64,000 nucleotides of DNA from Neocallimastix lanati (nom. inval.) (Eukaryota; Neocallimastigomycota; Neocallimastigomycetes; Neocallimastigales; Neocallimastigaceae): assembly GCA_016946835.1 (NCBI GenBank), contig JACVTC010000087.1, positions 361,001 to 425,000 of the forward strand, given 5' to 3'. The position numbers were made by a program, and so were the translations under genes. The stretch's first letter is position 1. Each line of letters begins with the position of its first letter. Under the pieces are notes generated by a model that worked only from the letters and a program-made list of their open reading frames with translations, was not told the origin of the DNA and did no database searches. Of the stretch, positions 29,620-42,100 are shown piece by piece.

Positions 29620-30705
29620 TTAATTGTACATTAATTCTGATAGTTTAAGCCACTGAAATATGACTTTATGGTGATGTTTCAAGTAATTATTCATTTTACC
29701 TAGATTTTCTTTAATTGGTTTATAAAAATTAAATAATCTCCACTTATATAATTCTATTTCCTCTATTTCCTTAAATTTAAATTTTTCATTTTTTGGTACT
29801 TTAGTACAATACCAAGCATGATTAGTACGATAGAATAATATGATAGAAGATGAATCACAATCATATTGACATTTATATAAATATGGAACTGATGTTTCCA
29901 GTATACCATGATTTTTTAATTCATCATTTTCTTCGTTAGACAATTCTCGAGGAAATTTTATAAATTTTTCCATAGGATAAATATATTTTTTACTGTACAA
30001 AATATTTATCGCATAATATATAGTATTGATATTAGTGGCTAAATTAAAATCTTCAGATACTGATGCTGATTTATGAAGACCAATAACCTTCATTTTATTA
30101 TTCAGTAATGGTGAACCAGACGATCCTTTATCAGTTGATGCTTTATGATAAATATTAAATCCGGATAAATGGTCAATATCACCACTGGAATAAAAAACAT
30201 CCTTCTTACTATTTTTAAATCCTGGATATTGAATAACAAAAACTTCAGGATTTTCTTTAAGTTTATCAGTATTTTCTATGCATAGTTCAATAAATAAATA
30301 ATTCTCATTCTTAATAAATTCATCATCGGTGATTTGAATAAATGTAGAATCAATTAATTTGCATGTGAATTTAAAATCTCTTTCATTTCTTTTAATATTT
30401 ACTTCTTTATTATTAATTTCTATTTTATATTTTCTATCTTCAATATTGTCTGAACCAAGAACATGGTTATTAGTTATGAATCCATAAATTGGTTTTTCAT
30501 TTAATGGTAATTGAATTTGTACTAAAAAACAAGTTCCTTTTCTTATTTTTTTTTTCTTTTTTTCAAAAAATTCAATAGAAATTAAGCCAATAGATTTTTC
30601 TGACAATTCTAAAATTTTTTGACTTATATCTTTTGATATAAAAGTACTATTAACAATTAAGCATTCTTTTTCAATTTTATTTTTCTTACTAAATAATTTT
30701 AACAT
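29620..30705 (-). CDS. Trypsin-like serine protease, intronless, 361 aa
   Basis: The chymotrypsin-fold pattern is clear: GTCFLV (first barrel strand), TNNHVL with His81, a likely catalytic Asp119 in IDSTFIQI, and GSSGSPLL with Ser196 as nucleophile, preceded by STDK. No signal peptide or membrane segment is seen, so it is probably intracellular. Residues about 220-350 form a C-terminal extension ending in aromatic- and Lys-rich sequence (YKCQYDC, NHAWYC) that I do not recognise. It is 440 bases downstream of, and co-oriented with, an ankyrin-repeat gene. Proteases of this V8/trypsin-like type occur in many protists; substrate and role are unknown. The ATG at 30,703-30,705 is the first in frame. 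Confidence 0.75.
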   Translation of the reverse strand: MLKLFSKKNKIEKECLIVNSTFISKDISQKILELSEKSIGLISIEFFEKKKKKIRKGTCFLVQIQLPLNEKPIYGFITNNHVLGSDNIEDRKYKIEINNKEVNIKRNERDFKFTCKLIDSTFIQITDDEFIKNENYLFIELCIENTDKLKENPEVFVIQYPGFKNSKKDVFYSSGDIDHLSGFNIYHKASTDKGSSGSPLLNNKMKVIGLHKSASVSEDFNLATNINTIYYAINILYSKKYIYPMEKFIKFPRELSNEENDELKNHGILETSVPYLYKCQYDCDSSSIILFYRTNHAWYCTKVPKNEKFKFKEIEEIELYKWRLFNFYKPIKENLGKMNNYLKHHHKVIFQWLKLSELMYN

Positions 30706-31015
30706 TTATTATATTTAGAATATAAAATAGTAATATTTATTTATTTTTTTTTTTTTTTTTTTTTTTTTTTATTTTTTTAAAAAAAAAAATAATATAAAAT
30801 ATATATATATATTAAATTGGTATAAAATTATTTATTTATTTATTTGTATTTTTATATTTATATATTTATATATTAATTATTAAATGATTAATCTTTTAAA
30901 ATTTTACCTATTAGATGAATTAATATTTTTTGATATATTTTCTATATTTTCTAAATTTTATTATTTATCATTTTTATAGTTGTTTTAATAATATTTTATC
31001 ATAAAATAATATATA

Positions 31016-31054
<39 letters not shown>

Positions 31055-31146
31055 AGTTTTTAAATCTGTATAAAAATTATTTAAAAAAAATATATAATAA
31101 TAATAATATAAATAATTATTTAATAATAATTTTATTTATATTCTAA
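30706..31146. other. Short spacer between ankyrin and protease genes
   Basis: 441 bases of A/T with poly-T (about 30,745-30,770) and poly-A (about 31,021-31,051). No feature seen apart from these; it must hold the protease promoter and the ankyrin gene's 3' end. Confidence 0.6.
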
Positions 31147-32901
31147 CTAATGATTACCTTTTTTGAGTCCGTTTAAATACTTTTTTATCTCCGAATTGCC
31201 AATTCTATCTGCTATTGTAAAAGGTGTATCACCATATTTATTTGAAATATTATATTTGGCATTATTTTGTATTAAAAGCTTTACTATTTCTAAGTTGCTA
31301 AAATAGCATGAAATTATTAGAGCGGTATCTCCATCTTTATTTTTTTTATTGATATCAACTTTCTTCTCAATTAAATATGATACTATTTCTAAATTGGAAA
31401 AATAACATGCCATAAATAAAGGAGAAATATCATTTTTGTCTCCATAATTTATATCTATGCCCCTTTCAATGAAATAATTAATAATTTCTTTTGTTTTAGT
31501 ATTGTTTTTTGATCGTATTAAAATATTTAATGGAGAAATTCCAACATCATTTTTCATAGTTATATTTGCACCTTTTTCAACTAAATATTTTATAATATCT
31601 AAATTTTTCTCAAATTTATAACAGGCACAAATTAAAGGGGTATCACCATATTCATTTCGGTAATTTATATCATTTTTTTCGTCAATACTTTTTTTTATCT
31701 TTTCAATTTCGTCTGGCTTTTCCAAACTATATTCCTTAATTCTCATTATTAACTCGCTATCTTCTCTATTGAAATTAATATACCTTTCACTTTTATTCTT
31801 TATTTCACCTTTAAATTTATTTATATTTTCTATATATTAATATATATGTATAAAAAATTATTAGTCAATAAAAAAAATAAATTTTAAAAATTATTTATAT
31901 TTATTTATTTATTTATTTAATTGTTTATTTGTTTGTTTTAATAATTTTTTAATTATTATTGTTAAAAATAAGAAAAGAATAAAAAAATAAATAAATAAAT
32001 AAAATTATTAATTAAATGATATTTGTAATCAAGATATAATTAACTTACCATCGTTTCTTTCTTCATTTTCAATATAGTAAGCTTCTTGAGAATATTTACT
32101 TAATAAATTATTATCCAAATTTATGTTGTTATCCAAATTTATGTTGTTGTTTTTAGAATAATTTAATATTTTTTTTACCATTTCTGTATCCTTTTTTTCG
32201 AAAGAATTTGTAAGAGTAACATTAATTTTTTCTTTAAATAATAAGAAAAATTTACCATTCTCTTGAAATGTAAATTTGATTCTATTCTGGATAGTATTAT
32301 TAAATAATAATTCAATGATTTCATTATCTATTTTTGAAATACTACTAATTGGTTTATAATTAAAAAATAATAATAATCTAATAGTAGGACGAATAATATT
32401 TTTAATATCTTCTTCATTTATATTTAAAACTATTTCGTTTCTATTTGCATATTCAATAATTAATTTTACCATATTAATATTATTTACATATATAGCCCAT
32501 AAGAGTGGATAATTTCCACTAAAATTTTTTTTATTAATATTTAAAATAATATCATTATTATCTGCAAACTTTATGAGTGATTCCGCAATTTTAATTTTAT
32601 TGTTATCAACAGCCGATAAAAATGGATAATTTCCATAATTGTTATATTCATCTATTGCTAAATCTATATTTTGATCTTCATATTTGTTCTTATTTTCTTG
32701 AATATACTCTATTAATTTATTTACAATATTTTCATTTCCGGTAAAAAAAGCTCTTAAAAAGGGATAATCACCATTTTCATTTTTTTCAAACACATTTAAT
32801 AAAATATTTTTTTTTTTGGCATCTTCAAAAATTTTATTTATATTATCTTCCTTTTTCACATCAATAGCTTTAATAAGATCTCTTTGTAAATGTGAATTCA
32901 T
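31147..32901 (-). CDS. Ankyrin-repeat protein, two exons, 511 aa
   Basis: Exon 1 is 32,901-32,049 and exon 2 is 31,829-31,147. The join NERND|ENINKFKGE keeps phase: exon 1 ends AAC GAT G before GTAAGT, and exon 2 starts AA AAT after TATAG. The total is 512 codons with stop. The N-terminal half carries widely spaced, degenerate repeats built on NGDYPFLRAF, YGNYPFLSAV and SGNYPLLWAI. The second exon has about five regular ankyrin repeats (YGDTPLICAC, DISPLFMACYFSNLEIVSYLI, DGDTALIISCYFSNLEIVKLLI, YGDTPFTIA). No signal peptide or enzymatic domain. Ankyrin arrays are protein-binding scaffolds; the partner is unknown. Taken apart, the two exons look like separate genes; the splice reading is better supported because sequence before the exon 2 ATG is open and protein-like. 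Confidence 0.8.
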
Positions 32902-33057
32902 CTTCGTTATTATTCTTTTAGTTTTAATAAAATTTCGTTAGAGCAATAAATAATTTCAAATAAACTTATTAAAAACATATAAAATAATTTTATATCTTTT
33001 AAATTCACATATTTCATATTAATTATGACTTTTCCTTTTAATTAATTTATTTTTCAG

Positions 33058-33098
<41 letters not shown>

Positions 33099-33140
33099 AA
33101 TATGTGTATTGCATTTCGGGAAGTTGCATTTTTTATAATA

Positions 33141-33209
33141 ATTTAGAAAGCCACATTTTCTAAAATGAATTTCTTGAAGTTGTATTATGGAAAATGTGGC
33201 TTCTAAAAT
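33141..33209. repeat. Imperfect inverted repeat, arms of about 19 bases
   Basis: TTTAGAAAGCCACATTTTC at about 33,142-33,160 is answered by GAAAATGTGGCTTCTAAA at about 33,190-33,207, with about 30 bases between. It is GC-richer than its surroundings. It could be a hairpin-forming fragment of a small DNA element. Confidence 0.6.
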
Positions 33210-34244
33210 TTTAATAAAAATTAATAAACAACTAATTTTTTTTTTCTTTATTATTATTATTATATTTATTTTAAAAAAAATAATAATAATAATATAAAAT
33301 ATTCTTAAAAAATTAATAAAAAGCATTTAAAATAAAAAAAAAAAATAACTATATATGGCTTGTATAACTTAAAAATATAAATTTTTTTTAAAATTTAAAT
33401 AGTACATTACCAACTCATCTTGACTTTTTAATTAAAAATTATTATTTAAATAAATTTAAAATTTAATAAATACTATTAGTATTTTATTTTAGAATTTCCA
33501 TTTTAATAATTATTATTTTTTATAATCTTTTTTTTTTTTTTTTTTTTTATAAATATATTAAAAATAGATTTATAATTTTTCAATAATTATTTGTTTATTA
33601 TTGAAATAAATATATATATTTTTTGAAATTTTAAACTATAATATTTTATATATTTACTTTAATAATATTTATTTATTATTCTTTAATTTCTTTTATTTTT
33701 GCTTTGTTTTGAATATTTTTTGAAAATAAATAATAATTTGCTTTCTTGTTGTTATCTTTTCTAAATTTTTTTTTTTTTTTTGGAGGTTGAAAACATAATA
33801 ACATTCAACTCCAATATTAGGATATAAAAAAAAATTTCTAGAAAAAACCATTACTGAATAATTGGTATATTGGAGGACGGAGAAAACACACCAGTATTGT
33901 TTACTCATACTTTACACTTTGATTATTTCTATTTCTATTTACTAGAATCATAGCTTTTATTGTATCTAACTAAATTTATTAAACTTTCATTCGAAAAATT
34001 TAATTTCTTATTTTTTATTTTTTTTTTTTATGATGATATTGTAAACAATCAAATACATCCTTATTTATGAATTTGGGAAACAAAGAGGCATTGATATCAA
34101 ACTTAACAGAAAGATCAATATATAGTAAATTTTATAATAAATTTCAAATTTTTCTCTCTTTAAAATAAATTATTATTGCTATTAATATGTCATATTTAAT
34201 ATTTACTAAAAACAAAAATAAATAAATAAATAAATAAAAATAAA

Positions 34245-34692
34245 ATAAATAGTTGAATATTAAATATAAAGTACAGATTGAATAAAATAAAATAAAATAA
34301 ATAGTAGAGTATTAAATATAAAGTACAGATTGAATAAAATAAAATAAAATAAATAGTAGAATATTAAATATAAAGTACAGATTGAATGAAATAAAATAAA
34401 ATAAATAGTAGAATATTAAATATAAAGTACAGATTGAATAAAATAAAATAAAATAAATAGTAGAATATTAAATACAAAGTACAGATTGAATAAAATAAAA
34501 TAAAATAGTAGAATATTAAAATAAAGTACAGATTGAATAAAATAAAATAAAATAAATAGTTGAAATATAAGTACAGATTGAATAAATAAAATAAAATAAA
34601 ATAAATAGTTGAAATATATGTACAGATTGAATAAAATAAAATAAAATAAATAAATAGTAGAATATTAAATATAAAGTACAGATTGAATAAAA
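34245..34692. repeat. Minisatellite, 52-base unit, about 9 copies
   Basis: The marker GTACAGATTGAAT recurs at about 34,271, 34,323, 34,375, 34,427, 34,479, 34,526, 34,572, 34,620 and 34,677. The first four intervals are exactly 52; later ones shrink to 45-49 or grow to 57 through changes in the AAAAT run. Each unit also carries TAGTAGAATATTAAATATAA. There is no spacer diversity and no protein, so this is a plain minisatellite. Confidence 0.9.
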
Positions 34693-35218
34693 AAATAAAA
34701 TAAATAAAAAATAAATAAAATAAAAAAAAATATAAATATAAATAATTCAATAGGTAATTTATAAATAATATATTTTTATTTACATAAATATATATACTTT
34801 TTTTTTTTATTTTTATTTTTTTTATTTTTTTTTTTTTTTTTTTTTTGTTTAAAATATATATTTATTACAGTTGTCGTGATAAGAAAGAATTAGAAATAAA
34901 AAATTTTTGTTTTTCCTTAATTCTTTCAATTATCAATTTATTTTTCACTCTGAATTATAATTATTTTTTTTTTTTCTTGTTCTTCGTGTTTCATTTTGTT
35001 TTACTATACATAGTTTTTGTTTTATTTGCTTGTTTATTTATTTAACATTTTTATATAATGGATCAACAATTATTTTTTTTATTAATATTATTTTTATTAT
35101 TATTATTATTATTTTTTAATAAATTAACCTTAAATAAGAAAAAATTTTTCTTTTTTTTTTTTTTTTTTTTATTCTGTAATTTTTAGTTTTTAAATATTTT
35201 TATTTTAAATTTTGTTTT

Positions 35219-35255
<37 letters not shown>

Positions 35256-35576
35256 ATTAAAACTTTATTTTAATAAACACAATAATTTTAGTTTTGAAAA
35301 AGAAAAAAATAAATAAATAAAAAAATAATATTAAATATTTTTTTTACTTAATTTGATTATTTCATATAATTAATTTTTTTTTATAAAAAAAAATGTTTTT
35401 GTTGGTTTAAATAGTATGTTTGTTTTAATTAAATTAGGATGGTTTAGATAATAGTAAAGGCGTTGAAATTAAATTACGATAATTTATGAATTGGTGTTTT
35501 ATAATTTTTTTTTTTTTATAAACATTTTGTTTTGAATTTTTTAAATATTATATTGCATTTATTTTATTTATTTATT

Positions 35577-35622
<46 letters not shown>

Positions 35623-35874
35623 CTATTTCTTAATAAAGGTATTATATTAAAATATTATTAAAAAAAAAAAAATTTTTTTTTTCTGTATATATTAAAATCT
35701 TGTTTTCTAATAAAAAAAAAATTGATTTTTCTTTAAAAGTCATTCACGACTTTTTTTTTTTTTTCTCATAAGAAAAATTTTATATATTTATTTATTTCCA
35801 TTTGTTTAATTTTTAATTTTTTACTCATCTTCTTTTTTTTTTTTATTTTTCATTTTTCATTTTTTTTTTTATAC

Positions 35875-35906
<32 letters not shown>

Positions 35907-36042
35907 GATTTCCACAATCTAAAATATTCCTTTTTATTTTTTTTTTATTGTTCTGTCTTTTATATTTTAAATTTCCACTATCTTAATATGTTCCTTTTTA
36001 ATTTTTTTTTCTTTCTGTATATACTTTATTTAATTGTTTTAA

Positions 36043-39000
36043 TTAATCTCTTAATAATATTTGTCGATCATTCTTTCCTAAACCTCTTGAGAAATAAAGC
36101 ATAATAGGAATATCTGAGCGATTAACATTAAGAACATTAATTACAGAATCTTGTTTATTTTCTGTTTCTGTTTTTCCTAATTTTATAAATTTGAAAAACA
36201 ATTTTGCTTTACTATATAAAATATTTATATAATGTATATTTTAAAATAAAATAAATTTAAATAAAATAAAAAAATAAAAAAAAAAAAAAAAGTTATATAT
36301 ATATGATGTTAATAATAATAAATATATAATAATTATAATAATAATAATTGATAAGAATTTAAATAAAATAAACATATAATCAATAATAAAAAGTTATTCA
36401 ATAAACATATATTTAATAATTATAATAATATAATAATAATTCCAATAATAATAAATTTATTAATTAAAAATATATTTATTGTATAATATAATACGATAAT
36501 GAGTGTTGTATTATATATTAAATTACACTTACTTTAACCATTTTTCTCTAAATACAAACATTTGAATATCAAATACTTTACTTGGAATATCTGATTTAAC
36601 AATTTGTTCAATTTGGTCTATTAATATACTCTTTTGGAAAGGATAATTTGTTTGTAATTGATCAATTACAGGTTTAAATTGAATATCAACAATTTCATTT
36701 GTATTTTCTTCGGTTTTAATATCTTTTGATAATAAATATCATTTTTTTTTTAAAAAAAATAAAAAAAAATATATTAAAATAATCAGAAAAACAAAAAATT
36801 AAAAATAAAATTAAAAATAAAAATTTTAAAAAAATTAATTTATAAATTTACATAAAATATATATATTATATTATATATTTTACATTATTAATTTAATAAT
36901 TTACCAATTAAAACATAATTTGTTTCATCAATTTCAGATGGAATTGTTACTTCTTTCTTAATACCCAGCATATTACATCGCCAAGGTTCAATATATTCAT
37001 CAAGGTAATCATAGGAAGTACAACATGATTCAGGAATAAATGACTAAAAATAATATAAATATCATTATATATATTAATATTTATATATTGAAATATAAAT
37101 TTAATAGAAAAATAATTAGACTATCTTTATTGGTTTATTATTATTATTATTAAATAATATTAAAAATATTATTTAAAAATACTAAAATATTATTTATTTA
37201 ATTGGTAAATTTTTTTTTTTTTTTTTTTTTTTACCTTTAATACTTTAATAATTGATGTAGCAATCTCTATTTTATTTGTACGTATAATAATTTGTGTACC
37301 AATCGCTGTATTATAAATCAAATATTTGAAATGCATTTCACCAAAGATTCTCCATAAATCTTTTAAATTTTCTATCATTGTTGGTTTAGATTCTGGTTTT
37401 TCCGGAACTTCATTGGATGAATTAGTTCCATTAATATTCAATGGCATACCTTCTTGATCTAATAATATGACCTCTTCATTTTCATTATTATTACTTCCAC
37501 TTCCATTACTATAGGAAAGTTCATTATATTTTAAATGAAGAATAGAATCCATCTAATTTTATATATTTACATAAACAATAAAAAAAACAAAAAAATAAAT
37601 ATATAATAATTATTATTACTTATAAATATTACTTTAAAAATCATTCTAATTCAATAAATTTTTTATAATAATTTCTAAAGTTTTCAAAGCCCTATCTATT
37701 GTATAATAAAAAAATTTTTTTTTTTTCATTTTTATAAAAATTTTTAAAATTATAATTTTAAATAGTTATCTTACCATATCATAATTTTCTTGACGTTTTT
37801 CATAAAGTCGATCACTTGAAGCTCTTAAAATCCATGCAAAAGTAGAATGTAATTGCATAAATACATTCTATAATATTAAAAATTTTTAAATAAAAATAAA
37901 AATATGAATATTAATAATAGTATTATTATTAAGTAAAATAAAATAAAAACTTCATAATAAATAAAATATAAAAAAAAATAAAATAAAACTATAAAGAATT
38001 TCATTCTTTATGCCTCTTTTAAATCACTTACTGGATTATTAAGAAGATCTACTAAAGACCTTAAAGGTTGGTTACCTCGACGTCTAATAAATTGTTCTTT
38101 AATCAAAAAAAAAAAATATATATATATATATATATATGTATATAATATTAAAATATTATCAATAGTTAATAAATAAAAAAAATAATATAAATATAACAAG
38201 TCAATACTACATATATCATTTTATACTTTAAATTATTAAATTTTATTAAACTAGATAATACTATATAAATTATTCAATACTTTAAAATATTAAATAATTA
38301 ATTATTTAATACTATATATATTATTTTATACCATAAAATGTATAATAAATACATCAATAAATATATTAATAAAATAAAATAATAAAATAATATAATTAAT
38401 TTATCTACCTGGTGATAATGGACTATAAATTTTAACACGATTAATATTAACTTCTTGGTTTGCTCTTTTTTCATATTCAAACATTTTTTCAGCACTGGCT
38501 TGTAAATCTTTAGCTGTGGCTTTAAATTTACTATTGTTTAAAGTTTAAATAAATATTAAAAATTTATTAATATGAAATTAATTAAAAACTTTATTATATA
38601 TAATTTTTATCATAATAAATTATTATATTTTATATTAAATAATTATGAAGTATTAAACTTTTTTTTTTTTTTTTATTATTATTATTCAATTCATTCATAA
38701 TAAATATTCAATTCTTTAAATGTTCATTGACATCTTACCTAACCAAAAATCCCCATGAAGCAATAATAAAAGATTTATCAGAATGTAAAAAAGATATACT
38801 ATACCATCTTTGAAAACCTCTTGCTTGAATATCCTTTAATTTAAATATATAACTTAAAGAATAACCATTTTGTTCATCACCTTTAATTAATTTATATATA
38901 ATTATTATTAATAGTTGTTTTTAACAGTGTTAGTAAGAATAGTTGTTGTAAAAAGGTGTTAATTATCATTATCAATAGTAATAACATTAATTATATATAT

Positions 39001-39427
39001 AAATAAAAATAATAAAAGTTAATAATTTTTGTACTATAAAAAAAAAAGATAAATTTATATTAAAAATTTTTAACTTTATAACCTACCAAAAAATATAGCA
39101 CCCTCTCTTCCTGGACAGAATTCACAACTCAAACTAAAATTAGTTAAATTATTTAATAATAAAATAAAAATAAAGTAAAATAAGAAAAAATTAATATATA
39201 AAAATTTTAATTAAAAATAAAAATGCAGAAAAAAAAATTTAATTTAATGGATAATTTTAATTTATCAAATGAATCTAACTATTATTAAATTTTTCTTTTA
39301 TTTTAATATTAATCATTTTTATATAGCATAACAAAATTATTATAATAAACATATTTTTATTTATTTTATTTTTTATATTATTTATTATTTATTTTTTTTA
39401 TTATTAGTATTATTTATTATTTAGTAT

Positions 39428-39463
<36 letters not shown>

Positions 39464-40594
39464 ATATTTATAAATGATATTTATATATTATATACCTTCT
39501 AACACAAGCTTGTCTTACAATAGGATATAATCGAGAAAGATATGGGTATCGAGTAGTAATATAGGTCATATTGTTTTCTATATCATCAGAAATGAAACCT
39601 TTAAAACCTACATCATTTTCATTGACGGAAGAATTTAAATTTAATTTATTATTAGAATCTTTAATATTCATTTTTTGTTGATTTCCCTTAGAATTATTAA
39701 CTGTTTCTTTGGTATCATTTTTGATATTAATTTGAAGGGGTTGACCTTCATCTTCTTCATCCACTGCCATATCACTATTATTATCCAATTGTTTTTGAAT
39801 ATCGTTTGCATTAGTAAGCTGATGATTTAATTGATTTTGTTCAAAATCCATATTTAATTGGCTTCGTTGAAATCCTGAGTGCTCTTGTTCTTCACTTTTA
39901 TCAGATGGACTGGACACCTGTTGAGGAACAATCAATGAACATCCTGAACATGTATTTTTAGTAGTATTTTTATGACTATTTTCATGAATAATTTTTTCTA
40001 ATTTATAAAACTGATTAATTTGAAAACCCTGGGAGCATGAAATAATTGATGGACCTACATAACATTTTCAACCAACATAAAATCAATGTAATACGTAAAA
40101 TTATATTTGTAGAACGTATTAAATTTTTTAAATTAATACATTATCATTTATGTACGTATGTATAAAATATAAAATAAAATAAAATAAAATATAAAATTTT
40201 TAAAAAATATGTGTAAATAAATAAAATATAAAATTTATGAAATTAATAATTAATCATAATTTAAATATTTTTTATTATTTTAATTATTGTTATTTAAAAA
40301 ATTATAACATAAACTAAAAATTAAAAATAAAAAAAAAACTAAAATTTTATAATAAAAAAAGAAAAATAAAATAAAATAAAAAAAAAAACTTTGTATATAT
40401 TTTATTAATAATATTATTATTTTTAAATATTAGTTTTTTTTCTTACCATGGACTTCACAAAAATTCGAAAAAGCTATTTCATAATTAAAAAAAAAAAAAA
40501 AGAATAAAGTTAATAATTTATATGTAAATAATAAATATTATTTGTATTGTATAAATTTATAAATATTATTAAATATGGTACCTATTATCATCAT
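36043..40594 (-). CDS. FLCN: Folliculin (FLCN), 12 exons, about 627 aa
   Basis: Folliculin is the longin/DENN protein that acts as a GAP for RagC/D GTPases in amino-acid signalling to TORC1 at the lysosome or vacuole (yeast Lst7 is related). Exons: 40594-40582, 40473-40447, 40054-39496, 39133-39087, 38880-38739, 38530-38409, 38096-38032, 37867-37775, 37552-37235, 37043-36905, 36722-36533, 36211-36043; all phases agree (628 codons with stop). The start MMIIAFSNFCEVHG matches the family's first strand. VRQACVRSLSCEFCPGREG and IQARGFQRWYSI are near-identical to human; Arg236 in ARGF corresponds to the arginine finger (human Arg164). The C-terminal DENN half has WRIFGEMHFKYLIYNTAIG, EPWRCNMLGI and EKWLNKAKLFFKF. 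A Gln/Asn/Asp-rich insert fills about 45-180. Least certain join: exon 8 to 9 (222-base intron). Confidence 0.93.
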
Positions 40595-40744
40595 TTTGAA
40601 TATATTATTTTATCTTTTACTTTTATTTTTTATGTTTTATATTTTATAAATTTTATTAAAATATTGATTTAAATAACAGCTTTTTTTAATACTATTATTC
40701 AATTATTAATTTTAGATATTTGGGAAAGATTTATTATTAAGATA

Positions 40745-40798
<54 letters not shown>

Positions 40799-42069
40799 TT
40801 TATTTTATTTATTATAATTTTTAATTTTAGCTTTGTTTTTGTTTTTATTTGGTTTTTTGGTTTTTATTTAGTTTAATTATTTAAAACTAAAATAAATGAG
40901 AAATTTTATCTTATTTTTTTTTTTTTAAAAAAAAAAAAAGTATATTGAAATTCAATATATTTTTAATATTTTATTTCTTTATGTATATTTTTTATATTTT
41001 TATTTTAATAGTAATATTGTATATTTTATTATTTTATTAATTCATTTTTTAAACTATTTTAAAATATTAAAATAACAAAAATAATTTTAAAAATATCTAT
41101 AATTTTACTATATATATTCAAATATTAATATTAATAAAATAAAATAAAATTTATTTTACTACTAAAACTATTATTTCAACAAAAAAAAAAAAAAAATAGG
41201 TACTTTATTTGAATAAAAAAAAATGTTATTTTTTTTTATAATAAAAAAATTATTAATAAATAAAATTTTTATTGATTATAAATAAAAAAAATTTCCTATA
41301 TAATTGAATATTAAATGTATGTATTTAAAGAATTAAAAATAATGTGTATATATTTAGAAAAAGATATAAATATATATATATATAATTTAATTCTTATGTA
41401 AATAGATAAAATTATATAGAATATTATTAATAATATTACTGTTATATTTACCTATATCAAATAAGTTTTTACCAGTTTACTTTTTTTTTTTCTTTATATT
41501 ATTATTATTTTTATTTTTTATATATTTATTTTTTTTTTTTTTTGTTTTTTGTGTTCTTTTTTTTTTTACTTTATATATTGTATATTATTATCTTTTTTTA
41601 TTGATTTTATTTGTTTTATTTTTTTTTTCTTTCTTTTTCTTATAAAGATTTAAAGAAATGAAATTAATTTCTATTATTTTAATTATAATTAAAAATACTT
41701 TATTAAAAAAAAATAATAAATAAATAAATAAAATAAAAATAAAAAGTTAATAATAAAATATTGCAATTTATATCGAATTTCAAAATTGAAATCTTTAATT
41801 TTTTTTTAATAAAAAAAAAATAATAAAAAAAATAATAGTATTAAATTAAATTTTTGTGTTATTTTAAGAAAAATATTTTATAAAAGAGTTTTTTCTTTTT
41901 TTTTTTTTTTATTATATAAATAAAGAGATATAAAGGTATTTAAGACATTAATATATAAAATATATAGCTGAAATAAATAAATAATAATAATAAAGTATAA
42001 ATTAATATAAGTTATATATAAAGGAATAAAATAAAAAAAAAAAAAATAAATATTTTATAATAATAAATT

Positions 42070-42100
<31 letters not shown>

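Larger units (their letters stand above)
32902..36042. other. AT-rich intergenic region, about 3.1 kb
   Basis: No gene I can support. It contains an inverted repeat (33,141-33,209) and a 52-base minisatellite (about 34,245-34,692), both listed separately. There is also a slightly GC-richer patch at about 33,690-34,110 with a 71-codon minus-strand frame I could not identify, and very long poly-T runs (35,231-35,250 area and about 35,579-35,622). Confidence 0.6.

Noticed and set aside
33693-33908. 71-codon minus-strand frame (CVFSVLQYTNYSVMVFSR..)
   Set aside because: Looks more protein-like than most, but no family recognised, no conserved motif, and it runs into a low-complexity tail; kept only as a patch in the intergenic note.
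34245-34692. CRISPR-like array
   Set aside because: Units are contiguous with no unique spacers, and the genome is eukaryotic.
34364-34750. 128-codon minus-strand frame
   Set aside because: Translation of the 52-base minisatellite.
37601-37710. An extra FLCN exon (ALKTLEIIIKNLLN or GFENFRNYYKKFIELE)
   Set aside because: No GT donor before a stop in any usable frame; direct splicing 37,775 to 37,552 keeps phase without it.
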